Under the pieces are notes generated by a model, which saw only the letters and a list, made by a program, of their open reading frames with translations, was not told the DNA's origin and searched no databases. Both the position numbers and the translations under genes were made by a program. A stretch of 64,000 nt of DNA from Cohnella rhizoplanae (GTDB lineage Bacteria > Bacillota > Bacilli > Paenibacillales > Paenibacillaceae): contig NZ_CAOJCN010000002.1 of the NCBI RefSeq assembly GCF_948329515.1, forward strand, positions 1 to 64,000, read 5' to 3'. This document shows positions 24,384-33,074 of this stretch, piece after piece; position 1 is the first letter of the stretch, and each line of letters starts with the position of its first letter.

Positions 24384-25634
24384 CTATCTCTGACCTTCGT
24401 CCTCGTCCCGCTGCTGCTCCCGCATGCGCGTCATCTGCTGCCAGACGGAACCGGCGGCTTCCTCGCCGCTGCGAATGCGCGCGATCGCGATCTCGGCCTG
24501 CAGCTTCACCTCGAACTCGGCCTCGTTCTCCGCCGCCCGCTCCAGCGCCTCGAGCGCCGACTCGTCGCCGGCCTCGTACAGAAAGCGCGCGGCGCGCCAC
24601 CGCACGAGCTTGTTCACGTCGCCCAGCGCCTCCGCCATCGCCGGACCCGCGGCGGGATCGCCGAGGTCCGACAGCGTGTCCCCGGCCGTCCGGCGCACGG
24701 CCGCCGACGTATCCTTCAGCGCCGCCAGCAGCGGCGGCAGCGCCTCGGGAATGCGCAGGTCGCCGAGGTAGACCACGGCGAGTCTGCGCACCGATACCTG
24801 CGGGTCGCGCGCGGCCCGCGCGAGCAGCGGCAGCAGCTCCGCGTCCGGCTTGGCCCGCGACAGGGCCGCGTAGCGCGTCTGCCAATCCGGCGCCTCGAGC
24901 GCGGCCGCCAGCTCGGCCGGCGTCGTCGCCCGGCCCGCCGCGCCGAGCGCCGCGACGCCTTGGCTCTGCGAGCCTGCGCCAGCCTCCGCGCCCGCGGCTC
25001 CCGCACCGCCCGCGGCCCCCGCGGAGCTTGCTCCTGCGCCTTCGGCGCCTGCCGCCTGCGCGGCCGCGATCAGCTCGCGCAGCCGCGCGTCCGGATACGC
25101 CGCGTCCAGCTCGCGCGCGACCTCTTCGAGTATCTCCTGCGGCTCGCCGTACCGAACCCCGAACTCCGCGAGCCGCCGCTCGCGGATGAACCCGCCGCCC
25201 GCCGCCTCGTTCACGGCGTCGGCGAACCGCGGCCCCAGCGCGGCCCGCGACTCCTGGCCGCCGCTCTGCACGCGGATCTGCATCGGGATGCCGCGGTACA
25301 GCTGCACCAGCACGCGGGCTTCGCCGAAGCTGTACGCGAGCGCGTCGTCTCCCGCGCCGGCGCCTCCGCCGTCCGCCGCGGCGCCGAACAGCTCGCGCAC
25401 GGCCGCGAGGATGCCCGCCCAATCGGCGCTCGGCCTGCGGTCGAGGGCGAAGAAGTCGGCGGCCCTGAACGCCGACTTCACGCCGGGAATCTCGAGCAGC
25501 TTCGCCACGAAGGGCGGCAGCTGGTCCTTTTTGTCCATCGTATAAGTGTGGCGCTCGCCGGCCGGCAGCGACTCGTCCACGTTCAGCTTCATGGAATTCG
25601 GGCTGGGCGTTGGCTCAATTGACAGCAGCTTCAT
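24384..25634 (-). CDS. CvfC/YpgR-like protein: NifU/Nfu-type N domain plus HEAT repeats
   Basis: 416 residues. The start MKLLSIEPTPSPNSMKLNVD is the Nfu/NifU N-terminal domain also found in conserved virulence factor C and B. subtilis YpgR. The middle domain contains FALDRRPSADWAGILAAVRE. The C terminus is a run of HEAT-like helices (DPQVSVRRLAVVYLGDLR, then TSAAVRRTAGDTLSDLGDPA). An Ala/Gly-rich tract sits at about 220-265 between them. Function is unknown beyond the family's links to virulence gene expression. The start at 25634 has GAGGT 8 nt upstream; a longer frame to 25736 lacks one. Confidence 0.75.
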   Translation of the reverse strand: MKLLSIEPTPSPNSMKLNVDESLPAGERHTYTMDKKDQLPPFVAKLLEIPGVKSAFRAADFFALDRRPSADWAGILAAVRELFGAAADGGGAGAGDDALAYSFGEARVLVQLYRGIPMQIRVQSGGQESRAALGPRFADAVNEAAGGGFIRERRLAEFGVRYGEPQEILEEVARELDAAYPDARLRELIAAAQAAGAEGAGASSAGAAGGAGAAGAEAGAGSQSQGVAALGAAGRATTPAELAAALEAPDWQTRYAALSRAKPDAELLPLLARAARDPQVSVRRLAVVYLGDLRIPEALPPLLAALKDTSAAVRRTAGDTLSDLGDPAAGPAMAEALGDVNKLVRWRAARFLYEAGDESALEALERAAENEAEFEVKLQAEIAIARIRSGEEAAGSVWQQMTRMREQQRDEDEGQR

Positions 25635-25743
25635 GTACACACGACCTCGCTTTGCATATGGTGATCTCGCGAATCTCTCTCTATACAATACCGCACAGCG
25701 TTCCGTATTGCCAAAGGAGGGGTATTTAAGTGACAAGTCGGCC

Positions 25744-25773
25744 TTGGAACATTGGCCTGATTCCTGCTATAGT
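25744..25773 (+). promoter_or_regulatory. Sigma-A-like promoter for the MBL gene
   Basis: TTGGAA (25744-25749), 18-bp spacer, TATAGT (25768-25773). The start near 25780 fits the ATG at 25802. Confidence 0.5.
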
Positions 25774-25801
25774 AAGATTAGTACGTCAACGGAGGGGTAC
25801 C

Positions 25802-26773
25802 ATGCCTAAGAGCCGCTTCGGCAATCTGGACGCCATCCGCGCGGGGGCCGCGGGGAAGGACCAGTTCGCGCGATGGCGTCAGGAACGCCTGCAGAAGATG
25901 AGGAACAAAGGATATCAGGAATGCGTCCCGAACGTGAAGCCGGATCTGTCATTTCTTCATCATAACCGCCAGGAGCCGTCGGTGACGTGGATCGGCCATT
26001 CCACGTTTCTGCTGCAGATGGGCGGGCTGAATATCGTCACCGACCCGGTATGGGCGCGCCGCATGGCGCTCCAGAAGCGGCTGGCGCCGCCCGGCGTCGA
26101 GCTGTCCGACATGCCGTCCGTCGACCTCGTGCTCGTCTCCCATTCCCATTACGACCACTTGCACTTCGGGTCGCTGCGCCGTCTGCGCGGACCCAAGCGG
26201 CTGTACGTGCCCGCGGGGCTGAAGCGCAAGATGGCGGTCCGCGGCTTCGGCGAGGTCCACGAGATGCATTGGTGGGAGAACTGCACCGTGCACGGCGTGA
26301 AGTTCACCTTCGTGCCGGCGCAGCACTGGACCCGGCGCAACCCATGGGACATGAACAACTCCCACTGGGGCGGCTGGGTCATGGAGTCCCACCAGGGGCC
26401 GACCATATACTTCGCGGGAGACAGCGGCTATTTCAGGGGGTTCGAGGAGATCGGCCGCCGGTTCAAGATCGACGTGGCGCTCATGCCGATCGGCGCGTAC
26501 GATCCCGAGTGGTTCATGGCCGCGCAGCACGTCAGTCCCGAGGAAGCCCTCAAGGCTTATCAGGACCTCAAGGCCGATATTTTCGTACCCATGCATTACG
26601 GCGCCTTCAAGCTGTCGGACGACACGCCGATGGAGGCGCTCGAGAGGCTCGAGGCGGAGCGCGCGCGCCTCGGCATTCCGCAGGAGAAGATCTTCCTGCT
26701 CCAGCACGGAGAGACCATGCGCTTCTCGCGGGGCCATGTCATCGATAACGAAGCAAAGGATGGATTGGATTGA
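25802..26773 (+). CDS. Metallo-beta-lactamase-fold hydrolase, NAPE-PLD/UlaG-like
   Basis: 323 residues. The metal motif is SHSHYDHLH, with further ligands in PAQHWTRR, FAGDSGY and MHYGAF, the set seen in the NAPE-PLD/UlaG-like branch. It is probably a zinc phosphodiesterase or lactonase; the substrate is unknown. A GTG at 25730 with AAGGAGG would add 24 residues, but those codons (ATA, AGA, TTA) are unlike the rest and overlap a promoter-like sequence, so the ATG at 25802 with GGAGGGG is preferred. The stop overlaps the ABC-F start by 4 bases. Confidence 0.82.
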   Translation: MPKSRFGNLDAIRAGAAGKDQFARWRQERLQKMRNKGYQECVPNVKPDLSFLHHNRQEPSVTWIGHSTFLLQMGGLNIVTDPVWARRMALQKRLAPPGVELSDMPSVDLVLVSHSHYDHLHFGSLRRLRGPKRLYVPAGLKRKMAVRGFGEVHEMHWWENCTVHGVKFTFVPAQHWTRRNPWDMNNSHWGGWVMESHQGPTIYFAGDSGYFRGFEEIGRRFKIDVALMPIGAYDPEWFMAAQHVSPEEALKAYQDLKADIFVPMHYGAFKLSDDTPMEALERLEAERARLGIPQEKIFLLQHGETMRFSRGHVIDNEAKDGLD

Positions 26774-28389
26774 TCACAGTCAATAACGTCAGCCTCAGGT
26801 TCGGCAAGCGCCCGCTCTTCGAGGACGTCAACATCAAGTTCACGCCGGGCAACTGCTACGGCCTGATCGGCGCGAACGGAGCGGGCAAGTCTACGTTCCT
26901 CAAGATTCTGTCCGGCGAAGTGGAGCCATCGAGCGGCGAAGTGCATATCACGCCGGGCGAGCGCCTCGCGGTGCTCAAGCAGAACCACTTCGAGTACGAT
27001 GAATTCAAGGTGCTCGACACGGTCATCATGGGCTACGAGCGCCTGTATCAAGTCATGAAGGAGAAGGACGCCATCTACGCGAAGGCGGACTTCACCGACG
27101 AGGACGGCATGCGCGCGGGCGAGCTCGAGGCCGAGTTCGCGGAAATGAACGGCTGGGAAGCCGAGAGCGACGCGGCCGAGATGCTCAACGGCCTCGGCAT
27201 AACGACCGAGCTGCACGACAAGCAGATGTCCGAGCTCGACGGCAACGAGAAGGTCCGCGTCCTGCTGGCGCAGGCGTTGTTCGGCCAGCCGAACATCCTG
27301 CTGCTTGACGAGCCTACCAACCACTTGGACATCGAATCGATCAACTGGCTCGAGGAGTTCCTGTCCCGCTATACCGGCACGGTCATCGTCGTATCGCATG
27401 ACCGGCACTTCCTGAACCAGGTGTGTACCCACATCGCCGACATCGACTTCGCCAAGATCCAGATGTACGTGGGCAACTACGACTTCTGGTACGAATCGAG
27501 CCAGCTCGCCACGGCGCTGATGCGCGACCAGAACAAGAAGAAGGAAGACAAGATCAAGGAGCTGCAGGCGTTCATCCAGCGCTTCTCGGCCAACAAGTCC
27601 AAGGCCAAGCAAGCGACCAGCCGCCGCAAGATGCTCGACAAGATCTCGCTGGACGACATCCGTCCGTCCAGCCGCAAATATCCGTTCATCCAGTTCAAGC
27701 CGGAGCGCGAAGCGGGCAAGCAGATCGTTACGGTCGACAACGTGAGCCTCACGATCGACGGGGAGAAGGTTCTGAACGGCGTGTCCTTCGTCGTCAACAA
27801 GGGCGACAAGATCGCGCTGGTCGGTCCGTACGGACAAGCCAAGACCGCGCTGTTCCAGGTGCTGATGAACGAGATCGAGCCGGACGAGGGTTCGGTCCAG
27901 TGGGGCGTCACGATTACGCCGGCGTATTTCCCCAAGGACAACTCCGCGTACTTCGAAGGCAACGACGACCCGCTGGTCGACTGGCTGCGCCAGTACTCCA
28001 AGGACCAGGACGAGTCGTTCATCCGCGGCTTCCTCGGCCGCATGCTCTTCTCCGGCGACGAAGCGCTGAAGAAGGCGTCCGTGCTGTCCGGAGGCGAGAA
28101 GGTGCGCTGCATGCTGTCCAAGATGATGCTGACCAGCGCCAACACGCTGCTGCTCGACGAGCCGACCAACCACTTGGACCTCGAGTCCATCACGGCGCTG
28201 AACAACGCGCTCGTCGACACCGACGAGACGATGATCTTCACGTCGCATGACCATCAGTTCATCCAGACGATCGCGAACCGCATCATCGAGATCACGCCGA
28301 ACGGCCTGATCGACCGGATGTCGACGTACGACGAGTACCTGGAGAACCCGGAGATCGCCGCCCTGCGCGCCCGCCTGATGCCGGCCTGA
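26770..28389 (+). CDS. ABC-F family ATPase, YkpA/YbiT type
   Basis: 539 residues with two ABC domains and no membrane segment, so a ribosome-associated ABC-F translation factor. The first Walker A is GANGAGKST; the second is GPYGQAKTA. Signatures are LDGNEKVRVLLAQ (degenerate) and LSGGEKVRCML. Both Walker B motifs read LLLDEPTNHLD, and the linker between domains is lysine-rich. The N terminus MITVNNVSLRFGKRPLFEDV matches B. subtilis YkpA closely as I recall it. The start is TTG at 26770 within TTGA of the MBL stop, implying coupled translation. Confidence 0.9.
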   Translation: MITVNNVSLRFGKRPLFEDVNIKFTPGNCYGLIGANGAGKSTFLKILSGEVEPSSGEVHITPGERLAVLKQNHFEYDEFKVLDTVIMGYERLYQVMKEKDAIYAKADFTDEDGMRAGELEAEFAEMNGWEAESDAAEMLNGLGITTELHDKQMSELDGNEKVRVLLAQALFGQPNILLLDEPTNHLDIESINWLEEFLSRYTGTVIVVSHDRHFLNQVCTHIADIDFAKIQMYVGNYDFWYESSQLATALMRDQNKKKEDKIKELQAFIQRFSANKSKAKQATSRRKMLDKISLDDIRPSSRKYPFIQFKPEREAGKQIVTVDNVSLTIDGEKVLNGVSFVVNKGDKIALVGPYGQAKTALFQVLMNEIEPDEGSVQWGVTITPAYFPKDNSAYFEGNDDPLVDWLRQYSKDQDESFIRGFLGRMLFSGDEALKKASVLSGGEKVRCMLSKMMLTSANTLLLDEPTNHLDLESITALNNALVDTDETMIFTSHDHQFIQTIANRIIEITPNGLIDRMSTYDEYLENPEIAALRARLMPA

Positions 28390-28415
28390 TCGGCCGTCTG
28401 CGGCTTCGACATCTC

Positions 28416-28470
28416 TGTAACACAAATGTAATATGCGTTTCATGTTTCATTCAGGGTTCATTTGTACAAT
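28416..28470 (+). promoter_or_regulatory. Five 11-bp phased direct repeats before small RNA copy A
   Basis: TGTAACACAAA, TGTAATATGCG, TTTCATGTTTC, ATTCAGGGTTC and ATTTGTACAAT follow without gaps; the last holds the -10 TACAAT (28465-28470). Each aligns with its counterpart in copy B (7744-7690, minus). The spacing matches tandem OmpR/PhoB-family binding. Confidence 0.6.
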
Positions 28471-28476
28471 GTATCT

Positions 28477-28546
28477 ATGACCCCCCTTTTCAATATATCT
28501 TTTCTTAAGAGCCTTCCGGCCGTATGCCGGGGGCTCTCTTTTTTTT
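28477..28546 (+). ncRNA. Candidate small RNA, copy A
   Basis: Predicted start near 28477, 7 nt after TACAAT. The 5' end ATGACCCCCCTTTTCAATA is identical to copy B, followed by an AT-rich linker. A terminator hairpin (AGAGCCTTCCGGC with GCCGGGGGCTCT, 28508-28537) and eight T close it. About 70 nt, no reading frame. It lies between the ABC-F gene and the YesM-type kinase. Confidence 0.6.
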
Positions 28547-28547
28547 G

Positions 28548-28556
28548 TGGTATGAT
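28548..28556 (+). promoter_or_regulatory. Extended -10 promoter of the YesM/YesN operon
   Basis: TGG-TATGAT, an extended -10, directly after the small RNA terminator; the start near 28563 is 27 nt before the kinase ATG. Confidence 0.45.
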
Positions 28557-28589
28557 GTATGAAATTATACCGCGATGAAGGGGACGGCC

Positions 28590-30416
28590 ATGTTCTATTC
28601 GCTCAGAAACCGGTTGATCGCTTTTTTCGTCCTGCTGTTCGTGCTTTCCTTCGGCGCGCTGTCCGTCCTGATTTTTAACGAGTCCCGCTCGATCATCCGC
28701 TCCTATATCGAATCGTCGGCGCTGGAGAAGATGGACGAGTACGGCTCTTACGTCGATATGGTCCAGACGCAGATCTACGATCTTGCCTCGCTCATATTCA
28801 ACAGCGATCTAACGGACGAGTGGGACGAGGCCGCGTCGGACCCGAATCTGCCGGACGGCGAGAAGATGCTCGCGCATCTGGAGATGAGCAAATATCTGTC
28901 GCAGACGAACAACAGCTACACAAGCGTGTCCTCCGTCGCGATCTACCGCCAGGAAGGCTTGTGGGTCAGCATGAGCAATCAGGTCGTCCGCGACAAGTCG
29001 TTCCTGAACCAGGAATGGTACCGAAGCTTTAAGACGGCGAACGAACGCTGGATACCGGCGCATACCGACGACGTCGAGCTGCAGATCCGGAGCAGCGCGC
29101 ATCCGGTCGTCAGCATGCTGATGCCGCTCGGCGCCTTCGAGCCCGCGCAGGCGCGCAACGTGCTGAAGGTAAATGTAAGCGCAGACTATTTCCTCGAGCC
29201 CCTGAACCGGATTCACCTCGGGGAGAGCGGGACCATCTACTTGCTGGACCGGGGCGGCAGTCCGCTCCTCTCCCAGAGCGAATACGGCGCGCACGGCGAG
29301 ACGCAGTCTCAGGTGCAGGCCGTCCGGGAGGGCGGGCGCAAGCAGGGCGTCGTCTACTTCAAGAACGAACGGGGCCAGTCCCAGATCCTCGTCTACAAAA
29401 AGCTGGCGCTGACCAATTGGATGCTGGTCGGCTTCGTCTCCGAGCGGGACCTGTACGCCCAGCTGTTCAAGCTTCGCGACACCATCTTGTTCTTGTTCGC
29501 GCTGCTGCTGGTCGTCTCGCTGTTCCTCGCCTTCTGGCTGTCGCACGGCGTCACCAAGCCGCTGTCGCGGCTCGTGTCCGCGATGCGGCACGTGCAGCGC
29601 GGCGACTTCGACAGCGCCGAGAGCCGGCTCCCGCCGCCCGCGCGGCGCATCAGGGGAGAGGTCGGCTTCGCTACCGCGACCTTCCGCAACATGATCGTGC
29701 GGCTGCGTCAGCATATTCAGAGCGAGTTCGAGCTGAAGCTGCTGCGGCAGCAGGCCGAATACAAAGCGCTCCTCATGCAGATCAACCCGCATTTTCTGTT
29801 CAACACGCTTGAGCTGCTCAGCAGCCTGGCCATGCAGAAGCGGACGGACGACACGGTCAAGGTGATCGTCTCGCTCGGCAAGATGCTGCGCTTCTCCCTC
29901 CGCCTGAGCGACGACCTGGTCGGCTTGAAGGAGGAGATGAAGTACGTGCGGGACTATGCTTCGATCCTGCAGGTGCGCTTCGGGGACAAGCTGCGGCTCC
30001 GGATCGTAGAGGAGGGGGACCTGGACTCGCTGACCGTCGTGAAGTTCATCCTGCAGCCGCTCGTGGAGAACGCGGTCAAATACGGCTTCGCGCAGCATCC
30101 CGAGGCGATCGTGGAGATCCGTGTATACCGGACGGACGGGCGCTTGCATCTGCGCGTCTCCGACAATGGGCCGGGCATGCCGGAGCAGCTGCGCATGCAG
30201 CTCGTCGAGGGCTCCGCGTCGTCTCGGCTCGACGAGATCCTGAGCAGCCGGGAGCGGCAGATCGGGCTCGGCAACGTGCTCGCGCGCTGCCGATTGTACT
30301 ACGGATCGCTATTCGAAGTTCGCATCGACGCCGCGGCCGGAGCCGGCACGCGCATCGAGCTCATCATACCCGTGCAGGAGGCGTCCCTAGATGTACCGAG
30401 TGTTGATCGTGGATGA
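28590..30416 (+). CDS. YesM-type sensor histidine kinase
   Basis: 608 residues: TM1 (LIAFFVLLFVLSFGALSVLIF), an extracellular cache-like sensor, TM2 near 300 (TILFLFALLLVVSLFLAFWL), HAMP, and a His_kinase domain with His401 in NPHFLFNTLELL. An ATPase domain follows (QPLVENAVKYGF, SDNGPGMP, GLGNVLARC). This class senses extracellular sugars, often with the partner binding protein, and phosphorylates a YesN-type regulator. The ATG at 28590 has GAAGGGG 6 nt upstream. The gene overlaps the regulator by 26 nt and heads a sugar-uptake locus. Confidence 0.92.
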   Translation: MFYSLRNRLIAFFVLLFVLSFGALSVLIFNESRSIIRSYIESSALEKMDEYGSYVDMVQTQIYDLASLIFNSDLTDEWDEAASDPNLPDGEKMLAHLEMSKYLSQTNNSYTSVSSVAIYRQEGLWVSMSNQVVRDKSFLNQEWYRSFKTANERWIPAHTDDVELQIRSSAHPVVSMLMPLGAFEPAQARNVLKVNVSADYFLEPLNRIHLGESGTIYLLDRGGSPLLSQSEYGAHGETQSQVQAVREGGRKQGVVYFKNERGQSQILVYKKLALTNWMLVGFVSERDLYAQLFKLRDTILFLFALLLVVSLFLAFWLSHGVTKPLSRLVSAMRHVQRGDFDSAESRLPPPARRIRGEVGFATATFRNMIVRLRQHIQSEFELKLLRQQAEYKALLMQINPHFLFNTLELLSSLAMQKRTDDTVKVIVSLGKMLRFSLRLSDDLVGLKEEMKYVRDYASILQVRFGDKLRLRIVEEGDLDSLTVVKFILQPLVENAVKYGFAQHPEAIVEIRVYRTDGRLHLRVSDNGPGMPEQLRMQLVEGSASSRLDEILSSRERQIGLGNVLARCRLYYGSLFEVRIDAAAGAGTRIELIIPVQEASLDVPSVDRG

Positions 30417-32088
30417 CGAGCCGGAGATCCGGCAAGGACTAAGGTTGAAGATCGATGGGGAGAAGTTCGGCCTCGAGCTGGCCGGAGAGGCTTCGAACGG
30501 CGTCGAGGCGCTGGAGCGCCTGGAGGAAGAGGCCTACGACATCGTCATCACGGATATGAACATGCCGGTCATGGACGGCGTGTCGTTCCTCGAGACGTGC
30601 CGCGTGCGCTATCCCGACATGCGTCTCGTCGTCATTACCGGATACGAGGACTTCCAATACGCCAGAGCCGCGCTGCGGCACCAGGCCAGCGACTATCTGC
30701 TCAAGCCCGTCGCGGCGGACGAGCTGGCGGACGTGCTCGCGAAGGTGGCGGGCGAGCTGGACGGCGAGCGGCAGGAGACGGCCCGCGAGGCGCAGACCCG
30801 CTGGGAGCTCTCGCAGTATTACAAGGAGATGAAGGAGCACTTCCTCGTCCGTCTGATCAAAGGGGAGATGGAACGCGAGGCCGCGGCCTACGAGCGGTCG
30901 CGCAGGTTCGGACTGGACGCGTGGGCGGAGGCCGAGGTGCGGTTCCTCACCGTCGGGCTGCGCGAGCGGGCGGGCGCGGTTCGTCCGACCGCGCGTCCGA
31001 CCGCGGACGAGCGTACGGCGCCGCATCGTTCCGGCGCGGGGACAGAGGGGACAGAGGGGGCCGCGCGGACGTCCGACCGGTCCCCGGACCAGTTCCGTCT
31101 GCCGCTCGAGCTGATCTGCAGAGAGCGGGCGCAGGAGAGCGGCGGCGCTTGCGAGGCGTTCCGGGACGCGAGCTATCCCGGGCTCGTGCACTTCGCGACG
31201 ACGGAGCGCGAGGACTGGCTGCGGGACTTCGCGGCCAAGCTTGCGGAGCAGACGGAGCGTCTGCTCGGCTTCGAGCTGGCCGTCGGCTTCGGGCGGCCGG
31301 CGACGGGCTTCAAGCAGTGGAAGGAAGGCTATCTGTCGTCGCTGCTCGCCTGGAATCTGTCCGAGAGCGGGCTCGCCGAGGACGACCGTCGGCCTCCGGC
31401 CGGCCGGACCGCGCTGACAGGCGAGGAGCTCAAGGTGTTCGAGCGCTATCTGGAGCGCGGAGAGCTCGAGGCGTTCGAGCGGGCGATCCGGCAGCCGCTG
31501 GAGGAGGCGTTCGCGGCTTCGCAGGCCGGCTTCGTCAAGGTCATCTTCCAGTTGTATCTGCAGCTGGAGTCGCGGGCGAACGAGTCGCGCATCGCCCTGG
31601 ACCATGCCGAGCAGCTGTGGCTGCGCCCCGAGATGGCGCTCGCGCTGGACTCGGCGGACAAAGCCGGCCTGTTCCTGGCGCGGATCGCGGAGAAGGTGGC
31701 GCGGCAGCACCGGAACGAAGCCGAGGAGAACGATCACGCGCTCATCGATGCCGTGCTCCGTTACATTGGCGAGAACTATATGACGGACCTGAACCTGACC
31801 GATCTTGCCGAACGGTTCAACTACAATCCCTCCTATTTTTCGGAGATGTTTAAGAGCAAGGTCGGCAAGACGTTTATCCAATACATCACCGACGCCCGGA
31901 TGGCGCAGGCGATCCGGCTGCTGGAGGGCACGCAGCTCGGCCTGTGGGACATCGCGGAACTGACGGGGTTTTCCAATGCCAGCTACTTCAGCTCCAAGTT
32001 CAAGCGGATGTACGGAGTGACGCCGTCGGACTACCGGCAGCGCGCCTCGGCAACCGGAAAAATTGATAGCGAAGTGCCGAAGAAATAG
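30391..32088 (+). CDS. YesN-type response regulator with AraC DNA-binding domain
   Basis: 565 residues. The receiver domain has Asp55 (ITDMNMPVMDG) and Lys in SDYLLKPVAADE. A long middle region includes a charged low-complexity stretch at about 197-233. The C-terminal AraC double helix-turn-helix (NLTDLAERFNYNPSYFSEMF, then GLWDIAELTGFSNASYFSSK) binds DNA. It should take phosphate from the overlapping kinase gene and activate the transporter genes downstream. The repeated promoter elements at 32057 and 33943 are candidate targets. The ATG has AGGAGG 8 nt upstream. Confidence 0.92.
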   Translation: MYRVLIVDDEPEIRQGLRLKIDGEKFGLELAGEASNGVEALERLEEEAYDIVITDMNMPVMDGVSFLETCRVRYPDMRLVVITGYEDFQYARAALRHQASDYLLKPVAADELADVLAKVAGELDGERQETAREAQTRWELSQYYKEMKEHFLVRLIKGEMEREAAAYERSRRFGLDAWAEAEVRFLTVGLRERAGAVRPTARPTADERTAPHRSGAGTEGTEGAARTSDRSPDQFRLPLELICRERAQESGGACEAFRDASYPGLVHFATTEREDWLRDFAAKLAEQTERLLGFELAVGFGRPATGFKQWKEGYLSSLLAWNLSESGLAEDDRRPPAGRTALTGEELKVFERYLERGELEAFERAIRQPLEEAFAASQAGFVKVIFQLYLQLESRANESRIALDHAEQLWLRPEMALALDSADKAGLFLARIAEKVARQHRNEAEENDHALIDAVLRYIGENYMTDLNLTDLAERFNYNPSYFSEMFKSKVGKTFIQYITDARMAQAIRLLEGTQLGLWDIAELTGFSNASYFSSKFKRMYGVTPSDYRQRASATGKIDSEVPKK

Positions 32089-32093
32089 AATTC
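32057..32093 (+). promoter_or_regulatory. Promoter element copy 1 before the permease genes
   Basis: TTGATA (32063-32068), 17-bp spacer, TAGAAT (32086-32091), inside the 3' end of the regulator gene. The surrounding GAAAAATTGATAGCGAA and GCCGAAG-AAT blocks recur at 33943-33981 before the binding protein. Confidence 0.55.
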
Positions 32094-32153
32094 AGCCCGC
32101 CTCCTTGGATGCTTATGATGAAAGTATCATCATCGAAAAGGAGGCGTCGCGAT

Positions 32154-33068
32154 ATGCGGACTGCGCGCCGGCAACGGGCATACCCCCACAACCGTACGGC
32201 CTATTTGTTTTTGCTGCCCTGGCTGATCGGTCTATTTTGCCTGACGCTCGGACCGATGCTCGGCTCGCTGTATTTGTCGCTGACGAAGTACAATCTGCTC
32301 AGCGCGCCCGAGTGGATCGGATTAGCCAATTTCAAAACCATTTTTACCGACGACTTGACCTTCACGGGATCGCTGAAGCTGACGTTTAAATACGTCATCC
32401 TGTCCGTACCGCTGCGCCTGATCTTCGCGCTGCTCGTCGCCATAGCGCTGAACAAAGGGATCCGGGCGCTTGGCATCTACCGCACCGTCTACTACATTCC
32501 GTCCCTGCTCGGAGGCAGCGTCGCCATCTCGATCGTCTGGCGGCAGATCTTCGATACCGATGGCCTGATCAACGGCTTCCTCGGCTGGTTCGGCATCGAC
32601 GGCCCCGCTTGGATCGCCCACCCCGACTACTTGATCTATCCGATCGTGACGCTGTCGATCTGGCAGTTCGGCTCCGCGATGGTCATCTTCCTGGCGGGGC
32701 TCAAGCAGATCCCGGCAGACCTGTACGAAGCCTCCCAGGTGGACGGCGCGGGCAAGATCCGCCAGTTTTTCCGAATCTCGCTGCCGATGCTGACGCCCGT
32801 GATCTTTTTCAACCTGATCATGAGCATCATCAACTCCTTCCAGGCGTTTACCCCGGCCTATGTCATCGGCGACGGGCACGGCGGACCGCTCGACGCGTCG
32901 ATGTTCTATACGCTGTACCTGTACTTGAAGGGCTTCTCCTACTTCGAGATGGGCTATGCCAGCGCGCTGGCCTGGATCATGCTCGTCATCATCGCCGCCT
33001 TCACGGGACTCATTTTCGCCACCTCCCGCTTCTGGGTGTTCTACGGCGACGGCAAGGAAGGGAGGTAA
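32154..33068 (+). CDS. Carbohydrate ABC transporter permease, LplB/UgpA type
   Basis: 304 residues with six predicted membrane helices (TAYLFLLPWLIGLFCLTLG at the start). The EAA loop, which contacts the ATPase, reads EASQVDGAGKIRQFFRISLP. It partners the next permease. The start at 32154 (MRTARRQRAYPHN) is chosen for AAGGAGG 9 nt upstream; the longer frame to 32109 has no site and overlaps the predicted promoter region. No ATPase gene is here, so a shared MsmX-type ATPase is expected. Confidence 0.92.
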   Translation: MRTARRQRAYPHNRTAYLFLLPWLIGLFCLTLGPMLGSLYLSLTKYNLLSAPEWIGLANFKTIFTDDLTFTGSLKLTFKYVILSVPLRLIFALLVAIALNKGIRALGIYRTVYYIPSLLGGSVAISIVWRQIFDTDGLINGFLGWFGIDGPAWIAHPDYLIYPIVTLSIWQFGSAMVIFLAGLKQIPADLYEASQVDGAGKIRQFFRISLPMLTPVIFFNLIMSIINSFQAFTPAYVIGDGHGGPLDASMFYTLYLYLKGFSYFEMGYASALAWIMLVIIAAFTGLIFATSRFWVFYGDGKEGR

Positions 33069-33074
33069 TCGGGC

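Noticed and set aside
25730-25801. Earlier GTG start for the MBL hydrolase
   Set aside because: It has a good ribosome site, but the codons are AT-rich and atypical and the stretch holds a promoter-like TTGGAA-18-TATAGT; the ATG at 25802 is preferred.
26770-28389. ABC-F protein as an antibiotic-resistance factor
   Set aside because: Its sequence matches the housekeeping YkpA/YbiT type rather than Vga/Msr/Lsa resistance proteins.
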